Shown here: piece after piece, positions 1 through 8,113 of the stretch
Layout: every line of letters starts with the position of its first letter
Position numbering within the stretch: the stretch's first letter is position 1
Origin: Saprospiraceae bacterium UBA2329
GTDB taxonomy: Bacteria; Bacteroidota; Bacteroidia; Chitinophagales; Saprospiraceae
Assembly: GCA_002344975.1 (NCBI GenBank)
Contig: DDUV01000071.1
Coordinates: 1 to 64,000, forward strand
Direction: 5' to 3'
Length of the DNA: 64,000 nt
The notes under the pieces: generated by a model
Database searches by the model: none
What the model saw: only the letters and a program-made list of their open reading frames with translations
Told to the model about the DNA's origin: nothing
Program-made: the position numbers and the translations under genes

Positions 1-444
1 ACTATTTTTTAGTTGGGTAGAGTAATACTTACTAATGCCTCATTCTTTGTTTTTTTTAAAAGTAAATGTTAAAAAATTTGGAAGATCGTTTTTTTTTTTT
101 TGCACATTTGCATCATTGAAAAACAAACACAAATCCGAAGGCTCCGACAGTTTTAGCATTGAAGTAAAGATAAGGCCCGGATCAACGAACAACATTTAGA
201 AAGGTGGAACAAGACATTGGAGGCGACGATTGCGCTTTGAGTGTACTACATGATTTTATCGCTGCGGTTACAGCGGTGGGAGAGTATTGAATTGTCATCA
301 ATTATCATAATTAAAACTCGGAGGGCAAGTATTCGTGTGATGCCTGCGAAAAATGACAAAGGAGTTTTCAATTGTGAAGGTAACGGGAGGAGATTCCGAA
401 ACTCCCCAAAAAGAAGTAGGAATAAACTATTTAAATCCTGAAAA
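1..444. other. AT-rich leader region without a recognisable gene
   Basis: This stretch before the metalloprotease gene holds long T runs (around 50-58 and 90-102). Two short overlapping ORFs lie on opposite strands (241-441 and 246-461), and neither has a recognisable motif or signal peptide. I see no tRNA, terminator or clear Bacteroidota promoter. It probably contains the promoter of the gene starting at 445, but I cannot place it. Confidence 0.5.
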
Positions 445-2670
445 ATGAGAATTATTATCACATTTTTGACTTTATTTGCTATTGCAGTAAATTTGAGCGG
501 ACAAGGAAGGGTTTTTCACAACAATGAATGTGAAAAAGTAAATACTACCCTGAAATCCATTGACGCCAACAACCCTCTTTATCCTTATTTAGTGAACGAG
601 GACAGGAAAGGAGTCCTGAAAATTCATCCTTTTACAATGGAGGAAATTGGCGGCTGGGAGGCCTTCAAGCAGGCATTTACCAATGACAATCGCAATACCT
701 ATGAACTGGTTGGTATTACGAAGGGTGGATTGCTCAAAGGGCATTATTACCGATACCAACAATATTTTCAGGGAATTCCGGTAGTGAATGGCGGGTTCAC
801 TGTGTTTGTGGAGACAGATGATCCTCAATTTATTGCAAGACCACCCTGCGTTGGATGCCCCCCGGTTGATCCTTGTGGATTGGTGAGCATGATTGCGCCA
901 CATGTTTATGAGGATATAAAAATCACAATACCTCATACCCCAAACATTCAGGAGGCTTTCATTGCGAGCTATTTGCCAAGAAGCCCTGCTTCGATTGAAT
1001 CCAACCGGCTTCAAATCATCAACAATATAAAAGGAAATTGCGAATACCTTTTGGCCTGGGAGGTTCTGTATAATGATCAGGTGGATGGAGCAATGGTTGG
1101 GTGGATAGACGCGCAAACGGGCGAAATGTTGTTTCAAAAAGACAGACATGACCACAAAGGCGGACCAACTACGGACTGGGGTATTCGAAATATGAACGAT
1201 CAAGTGGTGGGCAACAATACGGTATTAAGAAATGATCGGTTGGCGGTTTATGATATGGCCAATGTGGCGGCTGTTGATGTCAATGGATTGCGAAACCAAT
1301 TTAACGCCAATCAAATACCAACATCGCCTACAGTCAGAGACTGGGACGTAACAGATGCACCAACGGATGTATTTCAGGCATTTTGGATGGCAGATCAGGT
1401 ACTTGATGCTTATCAGTCAGAGTTGAGCATTGACTTTGCGGATGTGCATATCGGGGTTCATCCTACTGCGAGAGGCGCGATTAGTTTTGGCGGCACACTT
1501 AATGCTGTGGTTACGCGCCATATCCGATCAGAATATGCTTTTGGCCAAATAGATGGATTTTCGTTAGTTGAATACGACGTCATAGCGCATGAGTTAGGTC
1601 ATTCGGTTATTAGAGAGTTTTTCACCTCGGTCTTAATAGAAGGCGCTTCGCTGCATGAGGGCATAGCCGATATGTTCGGCACATACATAGAGTCTAAATT
1701 AGACGCTCTCGACTGGCAAATGGGTGATGATGTTCCTGATGTGACTGGACGTGACTTGGAAAACACAACAAGAAATTGTTTTACGGATATTGCCAATCTG
1801 ACAAGGCCACATGATCGCAGCGAGGCATTGGGGCATTGGTTCTTTTTGTGCGTAAACGGAGATGCAGCCAACAACATTCCTGCCATGAATATAGACCAGG
1901 TTATGATGCTGGTATTTGAGGCCTTGCCTAATGTCGGCAGTAATCCCGATTACCCGGATTTGATGAACGCTACAATTGATTTGGCAGAAATAGTTTTCGG
2001 CACCTGCTCCGATCAATTCCTTACGATTTTGCGAGCATGGGAGCAGATATGCGTACCCACCAACCATAGGATGGCCACCGCCACTGTTCCTTGTGCATTC
2101 TTGACGGCCAGTAATTCATTCCCATGCGAAGAAAACAATTACTTTTTTGTATGCTTGTCGCCTAACTCAGGCTTGAATACGAATCAGGGGAAATGGTCAA
2201 TAACCGGCCGAAACTCTGTGAATTTTCAATCCCAATTGGGTATGCAGGGAAACATTCAGCAAGGGGGGAGTTGTATTACGATCACCAATATCCCGACGAT
2301 GCCGTTTTATCCCCAAGTCCTTACATTTCAGTATTGGCATGAAGGAATAGGACAGACGCTTTCGCAAAGGATTATACTTGTTGATTGCGACAGAGACGAC
2401 CCAACGTGCAGGGAATATTATGAAATTCAAGCATTGTCTCATAGCAACACAAATGTTTCGCCCCTGCTGCCATCAGAAATAATTGCCGAAGATATAACAG
2501 GCGAAGTGGAGGCGTTAAAAATCATTGTCTATGACCTCATGGGCAACAGATTGAATATTTCCAAAGAACACCTGCAAAGCAATCAGGGAACTACGCCAAG
2601 AATAGTCATATTGACCTACTGGGCCGAGAATGGCGGATTCGTTAAGTCGGAAAAAGTCTTCATGTATTAA
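445..2670 (+). CDS. Secreted M4 (thermolysin-like) zinc metalloprotease
   Basis: Residues 1-20 form a signal peptide. A long FTP/PepSY-like propeptide follows (about 30-235), including the phrase YFQGIPVVNGGFTVFVE that is typical of M4 proregions. The catalytic domain carries HELGH at residues 382-386 (two zinc ligands and the general base Glu383). The third ligand is probably Glu405 in HEGIADMFG, which matches the family's ExxxDxxG pattern. The remaining 200 residues contain paired cysteines. The last 60 or so (KIIVYDLMGNRLN) look like a diverged T9SS sorting domain, so export across the outer membrane is likely but not certain. The expected role is extracellular protein degradation, with autocatalytic removal of the propeptide. 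The start at 445 is chosen because it opens directly onto the signal peptide. No operon partner is evident; a hairpin follows the stop. Confidence 0.88.
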   Translation: MRIIITFLTLFAIAVNLSGQGRVFHNNECEKVNTTLKSIDANNPLYPYLVNEDRKGVLKIHPFTMEEIGGWEAFKQAFTNDNRNTYELVGITKGGLLKGHYYRYQQYFQGIPVVNGGFTVFVETDDPQFIARPPCVGCPPVDPCGLVSMIAPHVYEDIKITIPHTPNIQEAFIASYLPRSPASIESNRLQIINNIKGNCEYLLAWEVLYNDQVDGAMVGWIDAQTGEMLFQKDRHDHKGGPTTDWGIRNMNDQVVGNNTVLRNDRLAVYDMANVAAVDVNGLRNQFNANQIPTSPTVRDWDVTDAPTDVFQAFWMADQVLDAYQSELSIDFADVHIGVHPTARGAISFGGTLNAVVTRHIRSEYAFGQIDGFSLVEYDVIAHELGHSVIREFFTSVLIEGASLHEGIADMFGTYIESKLDALDWQMGDDVPDVTGRDLENTTRNCFTDIANLTRPHDRSEALGHWFFLCVNGDAANNIPAMNIDQVMMLVFEALPNVGSNPDYPDLMNATIDLAEIVFGTCSDQFLTILRAWEQICVPTNHRMATATVPCAFLTASNSFPCEENNYFFVCLSPNSGLNTNQGKWSITGRNSVNFQSQLGMQGNIQQGGSCITITNIPTMPFYPQVLTFQYWHEGIGQTLSQRIILVDCDRDDPTCREYYEIQALSHSNTNVSPLLPSEIIAEDITGEVEALKIIVYDLMGNRLNISKEHLQSNQGTTPRIVILTYWAENGGFVKSEKVFMY

Positions 2671-2683
2671 CGTCAATCAACAT

Positions 2684-2730
2684 GCAGAAAAGGGAATCGC
2701 GAGTATGCCGATTCTCTTTTCTGCCTTTAA
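2684..2730 (+). terminator. Hairpin terminator after the M4 protease gene
   Basis: A 16-bp stem (2684-2699 pairing with 2709-2724) contains one G-T wobble pair and has a 9-nt loop. It is followed by CTTTAAA. It lies 13 nt after the protease stop and just before the next gene's start at 2742. The U tract is short. Confidence 0.6.
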
Positions 2731-2741
2731 ATACAAAAGCG

Positions 2742-3371
2742 ATGAAAAAAATAATTATCATAGCGGCTACTATAATTTTAGCGGCTACGGCGAGGTGTAT
2801 AGGGCAGGTTACTGTAAGTCCTGAAATTGGGATCAGTTATTTGCCGGTTACCATATATGGTGCAAATTCAATAGCGCAGTCTAATCGAATTGATTATTTG
2901 TTTGGTATATCTGGGAATTTAATGCTCAGCGAGAAATGGAATATTAATACGAGAGTTTCGTACATTCGGAGAGAAACTCTCAAATGGACAGATCACAGTT
3001 TTAAACAAGATTATATTAATGAATTAAAATATAATGATTTAAACATTGATTTTAGTGTAAACTACAAAATTACAAAAACATTTCACATCGGGGCAGGCCC
3101 CATCATAATAAGAAAAATAAATTCTTCTTTACATACTTTAGGAAACATTTACGGTCAATCACATACCTACTCTGTTAATGGATTTCAATATGGAGTTCAC
3201 TCTGCTCTAAGCGCGGACTTTCGTTTTTTTATACTGAAGTTAGAATACGCGCGAAAAATTTTCAAGGCTAATAATGTTTTATTTTATAATACATTATTTT
3301 ATAATACAACCGAAAAAAATCGATATAACCTCACGCTTGCTTTTCCAATCAAAAAGCAAGGAAAGCGATGA
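2742..3371 (+). CDS. Predicted outer-membrane beta-barrel protein, function unknown
   Basis: The 209-residue product starts with a clear signal peptide (MKKIIIIAATIILAATARCIGQ). After that come alternating hydrophobic and polar stretches rich in Tyr, Phe and Asn. Examples are RIDYLFGISGNLML, LNIDFSVNYKITKTFHIGAGP and a terminal strand RYNLTLAFPI. This pattern suggests a small 8-strand barrel of the OmpW or PorT type. The reading frame is open from 2682, but the signal peptide fixes the start at 2742. The gene is much more AT-rich than its right-hand neighbour, which hints at a different origin. It contains a perfect in-frame 15-bp tandem duplication (3279-3308) giving LFYNT twice. I do not recognise a specific family. 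Confidence 0.6.
   Translation: MKKIIIIAATIILAATARCIGQVTVSPEIGISYLPVTIYGANSIAQSNRIDYLFGISGNLMLSEKWNINTRVSYIRRETLKWTDHSFKQDYINELKYNDLNIDFSVNYKITKTFHIGAGPIIIRKINSSLHTLGNIYGQSHTYSVNGFQYGVHSALSADFRFFILKLEYARKIFKANNVLFYNTLFYNTTEKNRYNLTLAFPIKKQGKR
3279..3308 (+). repeat. Perfect 15-bp tandem duplication inside the barrel gene
   Basis: TTATTTTATAATACA occurs twice back to back (3279-3293 and 3294-3308). It keeps the reading frame and duplicates the peptide LFYNT. Confidence 0.95.
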
Positions 3372-3449
3372 TAACCCTCTGCTGCCGCCATGCCTCCTAA
3401 ACGTCGGCACGGGCGGCAGTGCGGCGGGTGGCGGCGGCGCGATAGGCAC

Positions 3450-4271
3450 TCAAGGCACCATCTTCACCTGCACCACTTGCAGCACATCTTTGGCCGAGCC
3501 GCCCAGACTCACAAACGCCACGAGTTTGCAGTCGCCGGCCTTCCAGGCAGCCGGAATGGTACTCACATAGCGTTTCGAAAATCGGCTACCCGCTGTTAGG
3601 TCTTCTTGCAGCAGGTTACCGGTGGCATTGGTGAGCATACCCCGCAGGATGTGTTTGTGTACATAGTCGGACTGTTTACCGGCGGGCGTGAGTTGGTAGT
3701 CCGCCACATTGTCTTCCACTACGGCCACATTGATGCGCACATCGGGATCGGTGATGGTTTCTTCTACAGATACGTCAATATCCGCAGTGACTTCGCGGGT
3801 AACGGAATTGAAAGAACTGTTGATGGTCAATTGCACCTTGGGCGGCACATTGAGTTCCTGAGCAACGAAGCCCGGCCATTGAGCCTGTGACAACTGAAGG
3901 TCGAATTCGTTGGGAAACTTGCGGCGATTGACTACTGCCGTGGGGTAACCGAAGGGTTCGCCCAAGAGGGAAAGTATCTGTGTACCGGCGGGTGTGCGGA
4001 AATCGTACAGGCTTTCGGGGTATGGCGGCGAGAAAGAGCCGGCATGAATAGATATGGCCACTAAACGATTACCGTACTGTTCCAAGAGGGCCTCAATGGT
4101 TTGTGCCCCGGCCGGGCAATTGACACAACGCACTCCGGTAAACTCCTCAATGAGTACATTGCGTCCATCCGGCTCTACGATCGGATTGACAACGGGCGGT
4201 ATTTCGGTGCAGCCCGCCAAGCCCAGCAGGATGGTCAAGGAGGCAAAAATGGACAAAAAGCCTGTTTTCAT
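3450..4271 (-). CDS. Omp28-like outer-membrane lipoprotein with thioredoxin-like CxxC
   Basis: The 273-residue protein has a lipobox ending at Cys21 (LLGLAGC), so it should be a lipoprotein. The segment LIEEFTGVRCVNCPAGA places a CxxC pair at Cys49 and Cys52. This is followed by an AISIHAG strand and a GYPTAVVNR segment resembling the cis-Pro loop of a thioredoxin fold. That arrangement is typical of the Bacteroidota Omp28-related family. The rest is a beta-rich domain of about 110 residues. The family is thought to sit in the outer membrane and its biochemical role is not settled; a redox role for the CxxC is inference. The gene is convergent with the barrel gene and upstream of no obvious partner. 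Confidence 0.75.
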   Translation of the reverse strand: MKTGFLSIFASLTILLGLAGCTEIPPVVNPIVEPDGRNVLIEEFTGVRCVNCPAGAQTIEALLEQYGNRLVAISIHAGSFSPPYPESLYDFRTPAGTQILSLLGEPFGYPTAVVNRRKFPNEFDLQLSQAQWPGFVAQELNVPPKVQLTINSSFNSVTREVTADIDVSVEETITDPDVRINVAVVEDNVADYQLTPAGKQSDYVHKHILRGMLTNATGNLLQEDLTAGSRFSKRYVSTIPAAWKAGDCKLVAFVSLGGSAKDVLQVVQVKMVP

Positions 4272-4390
4272 CTGAGTTGCTATTTTATAATGAATGGTCT
4301 GCGTTCACAGTTTAAGCAGTTCGCGTTATATGGTTTCCCAATCGGAATATCTGATTTCCTTACAAAAATCAAGTTTGCAGCCCGCTTTAT

Positions 4391-5089
4391 CTATGCCCCC
4401 TTTATCTCTCCCTTCAAGCGCTCCATATCGTGGATCAACAGGCGGCGGCGGTCAAACTTCAGTATTTTTTTGTCTCTCAGATCATTCAGCGCGGTGTTGA
4501 CGGTTTGCCGGGAAGTGGCGGTCAGTTGTGCAATTTCTTCCTGATTGAGGAAATTATTGACCAAGACCTCAAACCCGATGGCCCGCCCTTTGGTTTGCCC
4601 CAGATGGTACAGATACTCCATGACGCGCGTGCGGGAGTCTTTAAAAACCAGAGATGTAAGCCGCTGTTCCAGTTCCAGTACCCGCGAACTGATGAGGCGC
4701 ATCAGGAATAGATTAAGGCCGGAGCGCTCGCGCATGAGCGATTGCATGTCTTCTGCACTGAGGATGCACACGGTGGTGGGTTCCATTGTGCAGGCGTAAT
4801 CGCGGCGTTTGCCCTCTCCCATGGCGGCCAGTTCTCCAAACACCTCGCCTTTGCCGAGAATGGCCTTGGTGATTTCCTTGCCGGAAGCAGCATCTGTGGT
4901 ACCGATTTTCACGCGGCCTTCGGTGAGAAAAAAAATCTTGTCGGCTTCATCTTCCTGCAAATAGATGTACTCGCCTTTGGCATATTGCCGATGCGGGTGA
5001 TTGTCCATGTCGCCACGACCTAATTTTTGCGGACAAAAAATGCCGTTGACGTCTATATTTTCAAGATACCAAAGTGATTGCGTATCCAT
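4391..5089 (-). CDS. Crp/Fnr-family transcriptional regulator
   Basis: An N-terminal cyclic-nucleotide-binding (cupin) domain spans about residues 25-130, with EVFGELAAMGEG as the central loop. A long dimerisation helix follows (FLMRLISSRVLELEQRLTSLVF). The C-terminal winged helix contains LNQEEIAQLTATSRQTVNTALNDLRDKKIL, the expected recognition helix. There is no cluster of cysteines for an Fnr-type iron-sulfur centre. The effector pocket residue pattern of true cAMP-binding Crp is not evident, so the ligand is unknown. The frame is open to 5143; the internal Met at 5089 (MDTQSLWYLENI) fits family N-termini better. The gene is divergent from the ArsR-type gene at 5347. Confidence 0.85.
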   Translation of the reverse strand: MDTQSLWYLENIDVNGIFCPQKLGRGDMDNHPHRQYAKGEYIYLQEDEADKIFFLTEGRVKIGTTDAASGKEITKAILGKGEVFGELAAMGEGKRRDYACTMEPTTVCILSAEDMQSLMRERSGLNLFLMRLISSRVLELEQRLTSLVFKDSRTRVMEYLYHLGQTKGRAIGFEVLVNNFLNQEEIAQLTATSRQTVNTALNDLRDKKILKFDRRRLLIHDMERLKGEIKGA

Positions 5090-5211
5090 AAGGTTATTTC
5101 GATTTGCGTCGGCTAAGGTAGAAACTTTTGCCCGCTCCGGCAAAAAAATGCCCCAAATGCAATGCGAACGGCTCCATTGCGTTATGGAACGGCAGAATGT
5201 TTTTGTACATA

Positions 5212-5242
5212 TTTGTATTATTCAAATGTTTTTGTAACTTTG
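5212..5242 (+). promoter_or_regulatory. Bacteroidota promoter for the first ArsR-type gene
   Basis: TTTG at 5212-5215, a 19-bp spacer, then TAACTTTG at 5235-5242. This matches the -33/-7 consensus of the Bacteroidota housekeeping sigma factor exactly. It lies about 105 bp upstream of the start at 5347 and also in the divergent gap with the Crp/Fnr gene. Confidence 0.8.
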
Positions 5243-5346
5243 CGGCCAGAGCGCTACGGACTTACAAAAATTAAGATTTGAAATTTTTGGTACAGTCTTT
5301 GAATACTACTTTGAGAGGCAATAATGCCGATACCAATACTTTCGCC

Positions 5347-5685
5347 ATGAGAAAACAAAAAACAGAGTCGGTTGTACTCAAGCAGGGGCTGAACGACGTA
5401 CAATTAGACTATGCCGAACTTCGTAAAGCGGTGCTCGTTCTGAGGGCCGTCAATCACAAACTTCGCCAACGCATCATCGCTCTTTTGGAAGAGGGCGAGG
5501 GCATGAATGTAACCGATATCTTTGTAAAACTCCGTTTGGAGCAGTCGGTGGCATCCCAGCATTTGGCCATTTTGCGCCGGGCCGGTATCGTTTATACCGA
5601 GCGCAGCGGCAAATTCATTCACTACCATTTGAATAAAGAGCGCCTTTCGCAGATATCGCATCTGGTAGAGGAATTGCTGGCCTGA
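5347..5685 (+). CDS. ArsR-fold winged-helix regulator (first of a tandem pair)
   Basis: The 112-residue protein is essentially one winged-helix domain. The core is VNHKLRQRIIALLEE, then VTDIFVKLRLEQSVASQHLAILRRAGIV (helix-turn-helix) and ERSGKFIHYHLN (wing). It lacks the ELCVCDL metal site of classical ArsR/SmtB sensors and has no obvious cysteine ligands, so metal sensing is unlikely. The frame is open from 5278; the start at 5347 is chosen because the upstream codons have no family similarity and it lies closer to the domain. A paralogue with the same domain layout follows 114 bp downstream in the same direction. Confidence 0.82.
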   Translation: MRKQKTESVVLKQGLNDVQLDYAELRKAVLVLRAVNHKLRQRIIALLEEGEGMNVTDIFVKLRLEQSVASQHLAILRRAGIVYTERSGKFIHYHLNKERLSQISHLVEELLA

Positions 5686-5799
5686 GCAAAAAGGGCGCTG
5701 CGCCTGTTTTGCGGTTCTACTTCGACATACTTTCCCCCCAAGTAAGTACTGACGACGATTTTTTTTATCTCCTTTGTTGAAAACTACACAAACATCGCT

Positions 5800-6105
5800 A
5801 TGAGTAAGGCTAAAGTTGTTGTGAACAACGACAAGCTCCAATATTCGTTGGAGTTATTGCGCGCATTGGCGCACCCGTTGAGGCTTCAAATTTTGAAATT
5901 TATTGACGAGCACGAGAGCATCAACGTCAACAAAATCTACAGCACTCTGAATCTGGAGCAATCCATCACCTCCCAACACCTGAAGATTTTGAGATCGGCA
6001 GGATTGGTCATCACCGAGCGCGAGGGAAAATTCATCCATTACCGGATAGACTACCCCAAGGTGCAGCGGGCAGCAGAGAACATCCATTTGTTCGTGCAGC
6101 ATTGA
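5800..6105 (+). CDS. ArsR-fold winged-helix regulator (second of a tandem pair)
   Basis: The 101-residue protein has the same layout as the preceding gene. It reads ALAHPLRLQILKFIDE, then VNKIYSTLNLEQSITSQHLKILRSAGLV, then EREGKFIHYRID. The phrases LEQS, SQHL, ILR, AG and GKFIHY are shared, so the two genes arose by duplication. There is no cysteine-based metal site. The targets are unknown. A hairpin lies between this gene and the convergent gene at 6213-6584. Confidence 0.85.
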   Translation: MSKAKVVVNNDKLQYSLELLRALAHPLRLQILKFIDEHESINVNKIYSTLNLEQSITSQHLKILRSAGLVITEREGKFIHYRIDYPKVQRAAENIHLFVQH

Positions 6106-6173
6106 TCGGCGGGGCCAAAAGGATGGCCGGGGATCGCCGGACGGAATAAGCCGGGCGGCTGTTCCGGCAGTAT

Positions 6174-6202
6174 GGGAGGGGTGGCAGGCGGTCGCCCCTC
6201 CC
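6174..6202. terminator. GC-rich hairpin between convergent genes
   Basis: GGGAGGGG (6174-6181) pairs with CCCCTCCC (6195-6202) across a 13-nt loop. It sits between the stop of the second ArsR-type gene and the stop of the minus-strand lipoprotein gene, so it could serve both. It lacks a strong U tract on either side. Confidence 0.45.
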
Positions 6203-6212
6203 GTAACAAGAC

Positions 6213-6584
6213 CTACTTTACCTTCAGTACGTCTTTACTCACCTCTACAATTTGGAGCGTCCAGGCATCGCCGGTTTGCGGGCTGATGCGCAGGATGTTG
6301 TCGCCCTGCAATTTCCATTTACCCGCCACCATCACAGGCGCGTCAACAGGCCCGATCTGATGGTGCGCAAAACTGCCGTCGGATTTGATTTCAAACCCCT
6401 CGCGGCCACGAGACGGCGGGAACGCATAATCGGCGCGGCGGAATACGCGGTAATCGGCGCTGTCTTCTTCGTGCGAGTGTACCCAGTGCGCGAAGAGTTC
6501 GCTTCCGAAAACACGTTCGGCTTTTTTGACGGAATTGCAACTCAAAAACGCCAGACAAAAGGCTGAAAGGATGAAATGCTTCAT
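6213..6584 (-). CDS. Small lipoprotein, function unknown
   Basis: The 123-residue protein begins MKHFILSAFCLAFLSC, a short lipoprotein signal with Cys16 as the lipidation site. The mature part reads ELFAHWVHSHEEDS, then DYRVFRRADYAFPPSRGREGFEI, then VAGKWKLQGDNILRI, ending with a hydrophobic beta strand. The GKW(K)L pattern followed by alternating beta strands recalls lipocalin-like small domains of Bacteroidota, but I cannot name the family with confidence. It is divergent from the T9SS gene at 6675. Confidence 0.6.
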   Translation of the reverse strand: MKHFILSAFCLAFLSCNSVKKAERVFGSELFAHWVHSHEEDSADYRVFRRADYAFPPSRGREGFEIKSDGSFAHHQIGPVDAPVMVAGKWKLQGDNILRISPQTGDAWTLQIVEVSKDVLKVK

Positions 6585-6674
6585 GGCTTTAAGGTTTTTT
6601 TAGACCTTGCAAATATAGTCTTTTTCACCTGCGTCTTATGGAATATTGATGAACCGTCACAAAAACACACAACC

Positions 6675-7589
6675 ATGAAAAAACTCATTTTCCTCTTGTT
6701 GATGCTGATCGCTCTGGCTCCGGCGCAGGCGCAATTGGAGTGGGCGCCCGTAGGGGCGAAGTATTATCATTCTGTTGCAGATTTTATGCCGGGTGGTGGT
6801 AGTTCTCCGTATAGCGTATATATTTCGGAAGTGGTCGGCGATACCATCATTGCCGGGAAGAACTGCCGAGTGTTGGATACCTGGTGGCTTCCCGGATGTG
6901 AAGGCAGGGAATTCACTTATGAAGAGGAAGGCCGCGTTTATTTATACGACGAAGAGTCGGGCCGTTTCGGGCTGGTTTTTGACTTCAACAAGGGAGCGGG
7001 CGAATCTTGGTGAGTACCGGTTTGCAGTTATTGGTTCGGAGAGACACCTGCCGACTCGATGCAAATTTTTGTGGATTCCGTCGGGTTTACCGATATAAAC
7101 GGCATGGCCATTCGCACACAATACGTCACCTGGACACATCCCTGGTTTAATTATGTGGATCATTCCAAAATATATGAGGGCATCGGCAGTGCGCCGGCGA
7201 TTTATTTTTTTTGGGGATCCGGAGAGACTGTTGACTTTTTCCTGCACACCTTCAACTGCTACGAATCCCCCACGCACGGCATTTTCAATTTTGTGGGCGG
7301 GCAGCCCTGCGGGGTTTATACGGCTACCGGCGAGGCACAGGCGGCGGTGGAGCAGTTGATGCTGTATCCCAATCCGGCGCGGGAGTCGCTGAATGTGGAA
7401 TTGCCGGAGGGCGGCAGGGGGCAGTTGGCGCTGTACGATGCGCAGGGCAGACTGCTGAAAACGCAATACTTGGATGCTGTGCCGGAAGTGTGGCCATTGG
7501 AGGTGTCGGCCTTGCCGGCGGGCATGTACCTGCTGCTGTATCGGAGCGAGGGCGGGGCGGTGGCAGTGGGGCGGTTTGTGAGAGAGTAG
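6675..7589 (+). pseudogene. T9SS-exported protein gene interrupted by one in-frame TGA
   Basis: One reading frame runs from ATG at 6675 to the stop at 7587-7589 with a single TGA at 7011-7013. Before it lie a signal peptide (MKKLIFLLLMLIALAPAQAQ) and about 92 residues ending FGLVFDFNKGAGESW. Directly after it the frame continues VPVCSYWFGETPADS without any other stop. It ends in a textbook T9SS type A sorting domain (LYPNPARESLNVEL ... LPAGMYLLLY). The protein would have 304 codons. Because the frame is preserved on both sides, the stop looks like one recent substitution or a sequencing error rather than decay. As written, only a 112-residue secreted stub without a sorting signal would be made. 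Confidence 0.7.
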
Positions 7590-7593
7590 GGAC

Positions 7594-7621
7594 TTGATGT
7601 GGGCAACCTTTTGTAACTTTG
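7594..7621 (+). promoter_or_regulatory. Bacteroidota promoter for the small gene at 7646
   Basis: TTG (7594-7596) lies 17 bp before TAACTTTG (7614-7621). The -7 box is perfect and the -33 box slightly weak. The gene starts 25 bp downstream. Confidence 0.6.
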
Positions 7622-7645
7622 TAAAACATTCAATACCATAAGCAG

Positions 7646-7891
7646 ATGACAGCAGAACCGGTAATGGCATTTGAAGAACTCGCGCAGTTTTTGGCAAACC
7701 TTTCCCCTCGTAAAGTTCTCGCCTTCAAAACCTCCAAGAGGTGGCAGGAACGAATGGATTTTCTTTTGTCTAAAAATACCGACCAAGGGCTTTCGCCAGA
7801 AGAAAACCGCGAGATGGAACAGTTTATGCTTATCGAGCATGTTGTTCAAATGGCGAAAACCAAAGCACTACTGCGAATTGCCGAAAAATGA
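7646..7891 (+). CDS. Small partner protein of an HNH nuclease (81 residues)
   Basis: The product contains LANLSPRKVLAFKTSKRWQER, then LSPEENREMEQFMLIEHVVQMAKTKAL. I recall small proteins with the pattern LSxEExxExExxxxxEHxVxxAKxxA encoded directly before HNH nuclease genes in many bacteria. Here the stop overlaps the next start by four bases (ATGA at 7888-7891), the usual layout of that pair. The downstream nuclease gene is broken, so this gene may be an orphan. The function is not established; an accessory or inhibitory role towards the nuclease is a guess. Confidence 0.6.
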   Translation: MTAEPVMAFEELAQFLANLSPRKVLAFKTSKRWQERMDFLLSKNTDQGLSPEENREMEQFMLIEHVVQMAKTKALLRIAEK

Positions 7892-8092
7892 GTGCTTATA
7901 TTTCACGCATAGTCCGCCATTTTGTGATTGAACGTGCTGGAAATCGCTGCGAGTATTGCAGAATTCCCAAAGCCGTTTCAAATAATGCCGAAAACACAAG
8001 TTGGGAAAGCCACTTCGAAACTCCTTGAATTTAACCTTCGAGAGCGCGTCGAAATCAGGGCAATGCTTACCGTTGCTGGTCTTTACCCATAG
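7888..8092 (+). pseudogene. Remnant of an HNH endonuclease gene
   Basis: From 7888 the frame gives MSAYISRIVRHFVIERAGNR followed by CEYCRIP, the N-terminal CxxC motif of a common bacterial HNH nuclease family. It then hits a stop at 8026-8028. In another frame, 8027-8092 reads ERVEIRAMLTVAGLYP and a stop, which is the usual C-terminus of the same family. The middle part with the HNH catalytic residues is missing and the two ends are out of frame, so a deletion plus frameshift has destroyed the gene. Its start overlaps the small gene upstream by four bases. Confidence 0.65.
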
Positions 8093-8113
8093 TCTGGTTG
8101 CTCCCTACTTTTC

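Noticed and set aside
241..461. Two short overlapping ORFs before the metalloprotease gene
   Set aside because: They overlap on opposite strands, have no motif or signal peptide, and lie in AT-rich DNA where chance frames of this size occur.
7011..7013. TGA as selenocysteine codon or recoded stop
   Set aside because: No convincing hairpin follows directly, the residue is not at a redox site, and the other genes in the window use TGA as a normal stop.
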